From Bauldia sp. (GTDB lineage: Bacteria > Pseudomonadota > Alphaproteobacteria > Rhizobiales > Kaistiaceae): a stretch of 46,063 nt of DNA. Location: the NCBI RefSeq assembly GCF_020442045.1, contig NZ_JAGRLA010000091.1, positions 1-46,063 on the forward strand, in the 5' to 3' direction. Shown here one piece after another: positions 1-7,899 of this stretch. The translations under genes were made by a program, and so were the position numbers. The first letter of the stretch is position 1. Every line of letters starts with the position of its first letter. The notes below the pieces were generated by a model. That model searched no databases and was not told where the DNA came from. It saw only the letters and a list, made by a program, of their open reading frames with translations.

Positions 1-12
1 TCGCCGCGCCGG

Positions 13-924
13 CTAGGGGCGCTCGGGCAGTGGAGGCGGATCCGCGCTGCGCTGCCTGAGATAGGCAATCAGGTCCGCCCTTTCGGCGGGGTCCTTGATC
101 CCGCCGATGCGCATGCCGCCGCCAGGCACATAATCCATTGGCGCGGCGATGTATGCGTTGATTTCCGCGAGCGTCCAGGTGCCGATCAGCCGCTCGCCGG
201 CGGCCGAGTATCTGAAACCCTCGACGCTCGATTTCTCGCGCCCGAGCATGGCCCACAGATTCGGGCCGATGCGCGTCGGCGCGCCCTCGGCGATCGTGTG
301 GCAGCGGATGCAGGCGGTCTCGAAGATAGCCTTGCCGGCGTCAGGGTCGGCTGACGCCATGAGCCCGGCGACCGGTTCGACGACCGACCGCCTTGCGCCA
401 TAGGCCTGTAGAAGGTCAACGATATCGAAGTGGCCGAATTGGCCGGCGGCAATAACCGGCGTGTCGCCCGGCCGATGGTCATCGGGCTCGCTCCGCGCAT
501 TCACGTCGGCGCCATTCTCAATCAGCAATGCGACGATGGCGGCGTCGCCACCCTCGGCAGCGGAGTGCAACGCGGTCCGGCCATCGGCGTCGGCGGCCTG
601 CACGTCCGCACCGACGGCGATCAGCGCGGCGACGACGGGCTCGTTACGCTTGTAGGCCGCCGCCTGGAGGGGGGTGCCGAGACGGCCGTTCTCAAGGTTC
701 ACGTCGGCGCCGGCGGCGACGAGCAATTCGGCGATCTCACGGGTTCCGCCGACCGCCGCCCGGTGAAGTGGCGTGCCAAGTCGAGGGTCGTTCTCGTTGA
801 CGTCCTCGCCCTGCTCGATCAACTGCCGAATCTGCGCCACGTCGCCGGCGTCGACCGCATCGTGAAGCGGGCCGGCTGCCACAGGCGAAACGAGAAACGC
901 CGTCACCGAGGCGAACATTAGCAA
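13..924 (-). CDS. Exported ankyrin-repeat protein with C-terminal class I cytochrome c domain
   Basis: The protein has 303 residues from a TTG start, or 301 from the ATG two codons later; a GGAGG at 939-943 lies upstream of both, so the exact start is open. A short hydrophobic leader with an Ala-rich cleavage-like site covers about residues 1-18. About five ankyrin repeats follow (residues 18-180), with repeated TPLH/AA and LL..GADVN signatures. The C-terminal 110 residues form a monoheme cytochrome c: the haem-binding CIRCH is at residues 205-209, a GGGM segment near 275 could supply the axial Met, and the closing KDPAERADLIAYL helix is typical of small c-type cytochromes. The likely role is periplasmic electron transfer, with the ankyrin array docking a partner; that role is inferred. 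Each domain is common, but the combination is not one I recognise as a named protein. Confidence 0.85.
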   Translation of the reverse strand: MLMFASVTAFLVSPVAAGPLHDAVDAGDVAQIRQLIEQGEDVNENDPRLGTPLHRAAVGGTREIAELLVAAGADVNLENGRLGTPLQAAAYKRNEPVVAALIAVGADVQAADADGRTALHSAAEGGDAAIVALLIENGADVNARSEPDDHRPGDTPVIAAGQFGHFDIVDLLQAYGARRSVVEPVAGLMASADPDAGKAIFETACIRCHTIAEGAPTRIGPNLWAMLGREKSSVEGFRYSAAGERLIGTWTLAEINAYIAAPMDYVPGGGMRIGGIKDPAERADLIAYLRQRSADPPPLPERP

Positions 925-1032
925 CCTGGTAATAGGGACCTCCCGACACGGGCTAATGGATGCGGCGAGTGTAGCACGAACTGCGACCGGTTGGCAGCGC
1001 CGGCGCGGACGAGGGATCGACCCCGCCTCAGG

Positions 1033-2223
1033 TCAGTAGAAGCGCTCGAGCTGCCGCCTGGCATGCGCGGAGATGTCGGGATCCGGATCCCGGACGAGGC
1101 GCTCGAGAACCGGCCTCATGCCGGCAACCCTGCCGTCGATCTCGGTCGCGCACATCATCGCGATCCAGGCGCGGTCGGCATCGATCAGCCGGGCGACGAA
1201 TGCCGGTCGCGCGGCATAGTATTCGTGGACGTAGAACCACAGGGCCTGGGCATTGGGGAGATAGGGAGGGCTCTTCTCCGCGGAGAGGCATTCGAGCACC
1301 CAGGCATCGAGGTCGAATGCTTCGAGCGTCTCGTCCGATTCGAGGGTGTAAAGGCCTTCAAGCTCCGAATCGAAGCCCTTGATGAAGCCGCCGGCAATCG
1401 CAACGCGGTTCCGCGGCCATGCGGCGAGGCGGGTCAGCAGCGACGCGAGGTCCGGCGCTTCGGGATCGGAGAGCAGCCCGTCGCCGCACAGGGCGCCGAG
1501 CCAGACCGCCGCGCCGGCAGCGACCATCGGATGCTGGTTCTCCAGCATCGGGAAGACGTCGCGATGGCAGTCCGCCCAGGAGACCGGTTCAGGATCGTCG
1601 GCCCGGTCGGCGAGAATACGAGCGGTTGCGACCGCCGCGGCCGTGCCGGAAAAGCCGAGCCCGCGCGCGTCGAGCCCCTTCGACCACCGGGCGATGACAT
1701 CGCGGAAGACCGGGTAGCCGTCGCGGGCAACGTCCCAGCAAAGCTTGAAATGACAGGCGGGTGCTTCGACCATGTCCTCCTCGTAGCGGCGGAGCAGCGG
1801 AGCGATGCGCTCCGTGGCGGCCGGCAGATCGAAGGGAATATCGAGTCGGGGCGGAAGCTGGCTGTCGTCGAGGCCCTCGGGGATTTCCTCGCCGCGTTCG
1901 ACGAACCGGGCGCGGCTCCTGGCGATCCATCCGCGGGTCGAGGCGTCGCGGTCGTAGAGCGTTCGCCCGACCACGTCGAGGGCGACATGGGACAGGTGAC
2001 CGGCCTGCCAGTCCTCGAGGTGATGGAGATCGACGACGGGGCCGCCCTCGGCGGTTCCGGAGAGGCGGTAGCAGATCGAATAGAGCCGGGTCAGTTCCTC
2101 CGCCGTGACGCCGGAGGGAATGACCAGCTCGCCAAAGGCCCCGACCAGCAGATCGTAGGCGGGACGTGGTTCGGCCAGCACCGCCTCGAAACGGGCCAGT
2201 ATTTCCGCGATCGGTCGTGACAT
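1033..2223 (-). CDS. Conserved hypothetical protein, 396 residues, soluble
   Basis: I do not recognise this protein. It has no signal peptide, no membrane segment and no obvious catalytic motif. It is acidic, rich in Ala, Leu and Arg, and looks largely alpha-helical. Its C-terminal part ends in an arginine-rich segment (DPDPDISAHARRQLERF) like the last helices of HEAT/ARM-type repeats, so a helical-repeat scaffold is possible but unproven. ATG at 2223 is chosen; a GTG directly before it (2226) is equally possible, and purine-rich GGAGG-like sequence lies just upstream. It stands alone, leftward, between the ankyrin-cytochrome gene and the porin. A perfect inverted repeat 49 bases upstream of the start may control it. 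The long unbroken frame with alphaproteobacterial codon use supports a real gene. Confidence 0.7.
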   Translation of the reverse strand: MSRPIAEILARFEAVLAEPRPAYDLLVGAFGELVIPSGVTAEELTRLYSICYRLSGTAEGGPVVDLHHLEDWQAGHLSHVALDVVGRTLYDRDASTRGWIARSRARFVERGEEIPEGLDDSQLPPRLDIPFDLPAATERIAPLLRRYEEDMVEAPACHFKLCWDVARDGYPVFRDVIARWSKGLDARGLGFSGTAAAVATARILADRADDPEPVSWADCHRDVFPMLENQHPMVAAGAAVWLGALCGDGLLSDPEAPDLASLLTRLAAWPRNRVAIAGGFIKGFDSELEGLYTLESDETLEAFDLDAWVLECLSAEKSPPYLPNAQALWFYVHEYYAARPAFVARLIDADRAWIAMMCATEIDGRVAGMRPVLERLVRDPDPDISAHARRQLERFY

Positions 2224-2271
2224 CACCGCCCTCCGCCGCCGTTCGCCGCCTCCGGCGGCGGTGAAACGCCG

Positions 2272-2288
2272 GCATCACACTGTGATGC
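2272..2288. promoter_or_regulatory. Perfect 17-base palindrome, candidate operator
   Basis: The sequence is GCATCACA, a central C, then TGTGATGC: two perfect 8-base arms. It lies 49 bases upstream of the unrecognised gene that starts at 2223 and 84 bases past the porin stop. There is no T-run after either arm, and the single-base loop argues against a terminator, so a dimeric repressor or activator site is more likely. The core TCACA-TGTGA is the outward version of a CRP-type half-site arrangement, but no regulator can be assigned. Confidence 0.4.
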
Positions 2289-2371
2289 GGCCCTCCGGAC
2301 AAGAGACGCGGTTCACACCCGGCGGCGCGCGCCAAAGCGATGAGACAGCCAACGACCAGCAACGTCCGGGG

Positions 2372-3745
2372 TCAGAACTTCACCCGCGCTCCGGCGAAGA
2401 CGACATTCATGTCGTCGCCCTTCGTTCCGCCGACATCGGCCTGGATCGAGTTGTAGGTGATGTAGAGCGACATCGCGGCGGCATCGATATTCTGGACCAG
2501 GCCAAGTCCCCAGTTCTCGGTGCTGCTGTCCTTGAGGAAATAGGCGCCCGCGTTGGCGCCGTTGTCGGTCTCGCCGTATTCGCCGTAAAGCGCCGTCTTG
2601 CCGATGCCGAAGACGTTCCGGCTGATGCCGGCCTGAAGGTAGTAGGCGGATGCATTATCGGTCTCGCCAAAGCCCGGCTTGAACTTCGCATCGCGGTTGA
2701 TGCCGTTGAGGCTCGCCGACGCGAAGAGCCCGGTCGGCACATGCTGGATCGAGCCGCCCCATGTCAGGTTCGACTGGCTGAGGTGGTCGCCCTCGCGGTC
2801 ATAGTCCTGATACGCGAGGCCGGTCGCGACGCGGATGGAGCCGAACTGCCCGGCGTAGCGCAGGGCTACGTCCCAGTAGTCCTTTGCGTCCGGCGGGGCG
2901 CCGACATGGCTTGCCTCGCCCCAGGAACCACTCACCGAGAAGCCGGCGAAGGTCGGCGAGTCATAGCGAATGCGCGTGCCGCGGGTGACGCCGGTGACGT
3001 CGGGCGCTACGTCGTTCAGCGTGTAATAGGTGCCGCGAACCTGGTGCCAGCCGCCCTTGAGGGTCGGATCGTTGTTGGTGACCGCACCGGTGCCGCCGAG
3101 CGTGATGCTGCCGATATCGGCGGCCGCCGTCTCGCCGAGACCGACCGAGATCTTCCCGAATAACGGCCCGCTGACGTAGAGGCTGGCGGAGTTCCAGCAG
3201 AAGGCGTCGTCGGGATGCTTCTCGTCGCAGCCGGCATCCTGGTCCTCGTAGCTGGTCAGGATGTCCGAGCGGTTGAACGCGGCAACGAAGGACAGACGCG
3301 CGCCGACCGTGAAGTCGGGCGTGACCTCGTATCTGACCCGCGTCCCGAGCTCGTTGAGCGTGGTGCCGTTGGTCGAGAAATAGGAGTCGGTGTCCTTGTA
3401 GCCGCTGTCGACATTGAGCCAGCCGAGATTCATCTGGCCGTAGAAGCTGACCTGCCCCCTGCCGCCGGCGAAGGTCAGCGGCGCGAAGCGGCTGGTGACG
3501 AGACCGTTGTAATTGGAGATGCCGGAATAGGGGTCGAGGCCCTTGATCAGCGAGCCCATCTTGTAGCCGCCGCCGAAATCCCGCGGCGTGACCGCCGACG
3601 GCTGATTGACCAGCGACTCGCGCGGAAGCGTCTCCGTCCGCCTGCGGACCGACTGCGCCTTCGCGGTTTCCGGAATCAGGCTGGCCGGCACGGAGACAAA
3701 CGCCGCCGATGCCAATGCCAGCGCGGCTGTTACTCGGTCAACCAT
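2372..3745 (-). CDS. Outer-membrane porin (general porin, Gram-negative type)
   Basis: The protein is a trimeric-type beta-barrel channel for small hydrophilic solutes in the outer membrane. Starting at ATG 3745 gives 457 residues; nine codons upstream another frame-open start exists, but the chosen ATG follows a GGGGGG run and begins a normal Sec signal (MVDRVTAALALASAAFVSVP, cleavage near AKA-Q). The mature part alternates short polar and aromatic strands (for example SFYGQMNLGWLNV, RIRYDSPTFAGFSVSGSWG) and ends in VVFAGARVKF, with the terminal Phe that the BAM machinery recognises. A Cys pair (AGCDEKHPDDAFCWN) probably closes an external loop, as in alphaproteobacterial porins. It is a single gene with its own likely promoter. 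Confidence 0.88.
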   Translation of the reverse strand: MVDRVTAALALASAAFVSVPASLIPETAKAQSVRRRTETLPRESLVNQPSAVTPRDFGGGYKMGSLIKGLDPYSGISNYNGLVTSRFAPLTFAGGRGQVSFYGQMNLGWLNVDSGYKDTDSYFSTNGTTLNELGTRVRYEVTPDFTVGARLSFVAAFNRSDILTSYEDQDAGCDEKHPDDAFCWNSASLYVSGPLFGKISVGLGETAAADIGSITLGGTGAVTNNDPTLKGGWHQVRGTYYTLNDVAPDVTGVTRGTRIRYDSPTFAGFSVSGSWGEASHVGAPPDAKDYWDVALRYAGQFGSIRVATGLAYQDYDREGDHLSQSNLTWGGSIQHVPTGLFASASLNGINRDAKFKPGFGETDNASAYYLQAGISRNVFGIGKTALYGEYGETDNGANAGAYFLKDSSTENWGLGLVQNIDAAAMSLYITYNSIQADVGGTKGDDMNVVFAGARVKF

Positions 3746-3807
3746 TATCGCCCCCCGTCGTCTCGACGACACGTCCGCCGGGCCTGGCTGCCAAGTCGGA
3801 CATAAAC

Positions 3808-3836
3808 AGGCTAATGCGAGATCCGGACGAGGACAA
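3808..3836 (-). promoter_or_regulatory. Candidate sigma-70-type promoter of the porin gene
   Basis: Read leftward: TTGTCC (3831-3836), 17-base spacer, TAGCCT (3808-3813). It lies about 65 bases upstream of the porin ATG and within the gap after the agmatine-deiminase-family gene. The -35 element is good and the -10 is weak, which is common in alphaproteobacteria. Confidence 0.45.
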
Positions 3837-3852
3837 CCGGAGTCGGAAGGTC

Positions 3853-4752
3853 TTAAACAAAAATCGACGCGGTGAGGCAGTGGAGCGATCCCCCCAGGGC
3901 GAGGGTCGGCGAGGGCAGGGGGTGTACCCGGAAGCCTTCCTCGGCAAGCAGGCCGGTTGCCTGGGCAAGCGCGTCGGGCGGGGTCATCCCGTAGACCGGC
4001 AGGAGCAGGTTGCGGCCGACCTGTATCCAGTTGACGAGGCTCGCGTAGCGATCACCGTCGCGGGCAAGGGGAATACGGAGGCTGCGGGTCGCGGGCCGCA
4101 ACGCCTTGACGCGATGCTCGATCTCGCGGGCGACCTGCTGGAGCGCCGGGTCCTCGGGATGCCAGGCCACGGCGACGAGATCGGCACGCAGGAAGCGGAC
4201 GTGAATGTCGGCGTGGCCGGTCGGCTCCTCCGGGAAGGGCTCGAAGACGATCCAGCGCCGGATGCCGAGGTCCGGCGCAAGCGCGTCGACGGCGCCCGCG
4301 CCGAGCCGGTTCTCGCGCAGGACGCGGCTGGTCGACAGGGCGATGCCGGCCGGGCCGGCGACCAGATTGCCCTGGGCGATGGCGAGCGGCGCGTGCCGCA
4401 GCTCCCGCGCGCTGATCGTCGCGAAGAGGCTGTCATCGAAAGGCCGGTCGGCCTCGATCATCCGCGGCAGGATCCAGCCGACGCCGCCATCCTCGCGCAC
4501 CGCGATCGGGGCGCGGTCCCGGATCCATGGCGTGTCGTAGGGGGCGGCGACGATGGTGAACCGCCGGGGCCTTGCCTGGCGGGCGACGAAGGCCTGCGAC
4601 AGGTCCGGATCGGCGCTGAGCAGGATGACGCCGATCCACTCCGACGCGGCCGTGGCGATCGCCTCGAGCAGGCCCAGGAGGGAGGCGTCGTAATGCGGCA
4701 CCATCAGCGCGCTCGGCCGGGCATAGTCCGGGATGATCAGCGGGGTGGGCAC
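3853..4752 (-). CDS. Agmatine deiminase / peptidylarginine deiminase family enzyme
   Basis: The family uses a Cys nucleophile to release ammonia from a guanidine group (agmatine to N-carbamoylputrescine, or peptidyl-arginine to citrulline). The catalytic set can be read directly: Asp79 in TPWIRDR, His180 and Asp182 in TGHADIH, and Cys292 in GGSLHCLT. At 299 residues it is shorter than the usual 340-370 for agmatine deiminases, and no N-carbamoylputrescine amidase is next to it, so the substrate may differ. The start is GTG, preceded by a weak AGAGGA. It has no signal peptide and is probably cytosolic. The neighbouring porin and VOC genes give no pathway clue. Confidence 0.8.
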   Translation of the reverse strand: MPTPLIIPDYARPSALMVPHYDASLLGLLEAIATAASEWIGVILLSADPDLSQAFVARQARPRRFTIVAAPYDTPWIRDRAPIAVREDGGVGWILPRMIEADRPFDDSLFATISARELRHAPLAIAQGNLVAGPAGIALSTSRVLRENRLGAGAVDALAPDLGIRRWIVFEPFPEEPTGHADIHVRFLRADLVAVAWHPEDPALQQVAREIEHRVKALRPATRSLRIPLARDGDRYASLVNWIQVGRNLLLPVYGMTPPDALAQATGLLAEEGFRVHPLPSPTLALGGSLHCLTASIFV

Positions 4753-4999
4753 GACGCGGCTCGATCCTCTCGCGAAACGGGACGGCTCCGGCGCGGCCCG
4801 GCTGGCCGGGAGTTCACCGCCGCCGGCGCGGCCCCAGGGCCGATCATAGGCGGACGCAAGGCGGCGGCAATCCTTGCCCTTCCCGGTCGTGGCCGACTGC
4901 GATCCCGGCCATCTTCGTCCGCGAGGCGCGTATTTTCGGATTGCTCAGACCGGTGCGTGCTAGCCTGCCGGGGTTTCGGCGATGACCGGGGAGGGAAAG

Positions 5000-5479
5000 A
5001 TGAGACAATTCGAGGAAGGCGCCGCCATGCAGGTGGCCTTCGTGGTTCGCGACATCGAGGCGGCGATGAAGCGCCACTGGGAGGTCTTCGGCATCGGTCC
5101 GTGGGACATCTGGGATTTCAATTCCGATACGGTGCAGGACTATACCTATCGCGGCAAGCCGGCGACCCATTCATGCATCATCGCCTGCGCGTGGCGCGGC
5201 GACACCCAGCTGGAACTGATGCAGCCGACCGGCGGCTATTGCATCTATGACGAGTTTCTCGAGGCGCATGGCGAGGGCCTGCACCACATCAAGATGTATT
5301 ATGCCGACTGCGAGAAGGCCGTCGCCGACTTCACGGCTCGCGGCTACCCGGTGATGCAGAGCGGGCGCTATGACGACGACGAGCATTACTATCTCGATAC
5401 GGAGAAGGACTTCGGCTACGTCATCGAGCTTGGCAATGCCGGCAAGATGCGGCCGGGGATTCGCCGCTACCCGGCGTGA
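5000..5479 (+). CDS. VOC-superfamily (glyoxalase/epimerase-like) protein
   Basis: The protein has 159 residues. ATG 5000 is chosen over an in-frame ATG at 4982 because a GGGGAGG (4988-4994) sits five bases before it. The beta-alpha-beta-beta-beta repeats of the vicinal-oxygen-chelate fold are visible: QVAFVVRDIEAAMKRHWEVF opens module one and LHHIKMYYADCEKAVADF opens module two, with QLELMQP and YVIELGN as the strands that often carry the metal-binding Glu. The layout resembles methylmalonyl-CoA epimerase-like and other uncharacterised VOC proteins; the reaction cannot be told from sequence. It is transcribed alone and is followed by a long hairpin. Confidence 0.75.
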   Translation: MRQFEEGAAMQVAFVVRDIEAAMKRHWEVFGIGPWDIWDFNSDTVQDYTYRGKPATHSCIIACAWRGDTQLELMQPTGGYCIYDEFLEAHGEGLHHIKMYYADCEKAVADFTARGYPVMQSGRYDDDEHYYLDTEKDFGYVIELGNAGKMRPGIRRYPA

Positions 5480-5503
5480 GATTCGCGGGCCGCTGCGCCT
5501 GAT

Positions 5504-5550
5504 CGCCCGTCTTGCCACGCAATGATATTCCTGCGTCGCAAGACGGGGCG
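5504..5550. terminator. Long stem-loop between the VOC gene and priA
   Basis: The left arm CGCCCGTCTTGC (5504-5515) pairs with GCAAGACGGGGCG (5538-5550, one bulged G). After a C/C mismatch the inner ACGCA (5517-5521) pairs with TGCGT (5532-5536), leaving a ten-base loop. It begins 25 bases after the VOC stop. No T-run follows, so it is either a non-canonical terminator, an mRNA-stabilising hairpin or a dispersed palindromic repeat. The rest of the gap up to priA holds nothing I can identify. Confidence 0.5.
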
Positions 5551-5664
5551 AACCTGTCCGCCTGAACCCATACGTTGACGCCGCGCGGCTTCCCTTTGGC
5601 GGCGCGGGCCGTCATCGTCGGCCGGGTAACGCCTTTCTGACGACGGACGATTCGGAAAAGACCC

Positions 5665-7839
5665 TTGCGCCCCGCCGAGACGGTTTCTGTCCTGCTGCCG
5701 GTCGCCGTTGCCGGGACCTACAGCTATGCGGTTCCGGACGGGATGACGGCGGCGCCCGGCGACATCGTCGCCGTGCCGCTCGGCACCCGCGAGGTGATCG
5801 GCGTCGTCTGGGACGATCCGCCGGATGGGGAGATCGGCCATAACCGGCTGCGGCCGATCGCCGAGCGGCTCGACGTGCCGCCGTTGCTGAAGGAAATCCG
5901 CGCCTTCGTCGACTGGATCGCCGACTATACGCTGACGACGCGCGGCATGGTGCTGAGGATGGTGCTGAGGGCGCGGGGCGCGCTCGAACCCGAGGCGCCG
6001 ATCATCGGGGTCAGGCGCGCCGGCCCGCCGCCGGAACGGATGACGCCGGCGCGGCAGCGCGTGCTCCAGATGCTCGAGGACGGGGCGGCCTGGTCGAAAT
6101 CGGGGCTCGCGGCGGCGGCGGCGGTAAGCCCGGGCGTCGTCTCCGGGCTGGTCGATGCCGGGACGCTGGAGCCCGTCGCGATACCGGCCCGGCCGGTCGC
6201 CCAGCCGCCCGACACGGGATACGCGGCGCCGGTGCTCAACGACGAGCAGCGGGCCGCGGCCGATACGCTCCGCAAAGCGGTCGCCGATGGCGGCTTCTCG
6301 GTGACGCTGCTCGACGGCGTCACCGGCTCGGGCAAGACCGAGGTCTATTTCGAGGCGGTGGCGGCGGCGCTCGACAAGGGCAGGCAGGTGCTGGTGCTGA
6401 TCCCCGAGATCGCCCTGACCTCGGCCTTTCTCGAACGCTTCGCGGCGCGCTTCGGCGTCGCCCCGGCGGAATGGCATTCGGAGGTCGCGCCGCGGATGCG
6501 CGACCGGGTGTGGCGGGGCGTGGCGACCGGGCAGGTGAGGGCGGTGATCGGGGCGCGATCGGCGCTGTTCCTGCCCTTCCGGGAGCTCGGGCTGATCGTC
6601 GTCGACGAGGAGCACGACCTCGCCTACAAGCAGGAGGACCGCGTCTTCTATAACGCGCGGGACATGGCGGTGGTGCGCGGCCACCTAGCGGGTTTCCCGC
6701 TGGTGCTGTCCTCGGCGACGCCGTCGATCGAGAGCCGGGTCAACGCGGATTCGGGACGCTACCGGCGGATCGTGCTCTCCGACCGTTACGCCGCGGCGAC
6801 GCTGCCGGAGATCGCGGCGATCGACATGCGGGCGACCCAGCCCGAGCGCGGCCGCTTCATCTCGCCGCCGCTGGTCGAGGCGGTGACCGAGACGCTGGCG
6901 GAGGAGCAGCAGGCGCTGCTCTTCCTCAACCGGCGGGGCTACGCGCCGCTGACGCTCTGCCGGACCTGCGGCCACCGCTTCCAGTGCCCCAACTGCTCGA
7001 CCTGGCTGGTCGAGCATCGCTTCCGTGGCGTGCTGCTCTGCCACCATTGCGGCCACTCCGAGCCGCGGCCGGACCACTGCCCGAACTGCGGCGACACCGA
7101 GAGCCTGGTCGCGGTCGGACCGGGGGTGGAGCGGCTGGCGGAGGAGGTGACGGCGCGGTTTCCCGAGGCGCGAACCATCGTCATGTCGAGCGATATCGCC
7201 GGCGGGGTGCAGCGGCTCCGCCAGGACCTCAAGGCGATCGCCGACGGGGAGGTCGACATCGTCATCGGCACCCAGCTCGTCGCCAAGGGCCACAATTTCC
7301 CGCTGCTGACGCTGGTCGGGGTGGTCGACGGCGACCTCGGCCTCGCCTTCGGCGACATGCGGGCGGCGGAGCGGACCTTCCAGCTCCTTTCCCAGGTGAC
7401 CGGCCGCGCCGGGCGGGCGGGCGGGGCGAGCCGGGCGCTGGTCCAGACCTATGCGCCGGAGCATCCGGTGATCCGCGCCATCGTCTCCGGCGACCGCGAG
7501 GCCTTCTATGCGAGCGAGATCGCGGCGCGGCGCTCGGCCGGGCTGCCGCCCTTCGGGCGGCTGGTGGGCATCGTCATCTCCGGCCTCGACCGGGGGGAAA
7601 CGCAAGCCTACGCGGCGGCCTTCCGCCGGGCGGAACCGCGGGCCGAGGCGATCCAGGTGCTGGGTCCGGCCGAGGCGCCGCTGGCGGTTGTGCGCGGCCG
7701 CCACCGCTTCCGGCTGCTCGTCCAGGCGCCGCGCAACACCGACCTCCAGGCCTATCTCCGCGACTGGCTGGCGGCGGCGCCGAAGCCGCGGGGGAACCTG
7801 CGGGTCCAGGTGGACATCGACCCGCAGACCTTCATGTAA
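5665..7839 (+). CDS. priA: Primosomal protein N', replication restart helicase PriA
   Basis: PriA binds stalled forks and D-loops, unwinds lagging-strand duplex with ATP and reloads DnaB. The 724 residues show the N-terminal DNA-binding region, Walker A GVTGSGKTE around 217-225, Walker B DEEH at 314-317, and the zinc-binding cysteine cluster from Cys432 to Cys475 (CRTCGHRFQCPNC ... CHHCGHS ... CPNCG). The helicase C-terminal motifs follow (GTQLVAKGHNFP, QVTGRAGRAG). The start is TTG (MRPAETVSVLLPVAVAG), which fits the known N-terminal strand. No other primosome gene is adjacent; the atp operon that often lies near priA in Hyphomicrobiales begins 3.7 kb downstream, after two leftward genes. 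Confidence 0.96.
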   Translation: MRPAETVSVLLPVAVAGTYSYAVPDGMTAAPGDIVAVPLGTREVIGVVWDDPPDGEIGHNRLRPIAERLDVPPLLKEIRAFVDWIADYTLTTRGMVLRMVLRARGALEPEAPIIGVRRAGPPPERMTPARQRVLQMLEDGAAWSKSGLAAAAAVSPGVVSGLVDAGTLEPVAIPARPVAQPPDTGYAAPVLNDEQRAAADTLRKAVADGGFSVTLLDGVTGSGKTEVYFEAVAAALDKGRQVLVLIPEIALTSAFLERFAARFGVAPAEWHSEVAPRMRDRVWRGVATGQVRAVIGARSALFLPFRELGLIVVDEEHDLAYKQEDRVFYNARDMAVVRGHLAGFPLVLSSATPSIESRVNADSGRYRRIVLSDRYAAATLPEIAAIDMRATQPERGRFISPPLVEAVTETLAEEQQALLFLNRRGYAPLTLCRTCGHRFQCPNCSTWLVEHRFRGVLLCHHCGHSEPRPDHCPNCGDTESLVAVGPGVERLAEEVTARFPEARTIVMSSDIAGGVQRLRQDLKAIADGEVDIVIGTQLVAKGHNFPLLTLVGVVDGDLGLAFGDMRAAERTFQLLSQVTGRAGRAGGASRALVQTYAPEHPVIRAIVSGDREAFYASEIAARRSAGLPPFGRLVGIVISGLDRGETQAYAAAFRRAEPRAEAIQVLGPAEAPLAVVRGRHRFRLLVQAPRNTDLQAYLRDWLAAAPKPRGNLRVQVDIDPQTFM

Positions 7840-7899
7840 GGCCGCTCGCCGCGGAACCGGAAAGCCGAGCCGCGCGCGATCGTCGGGACGCTGTCCGGG

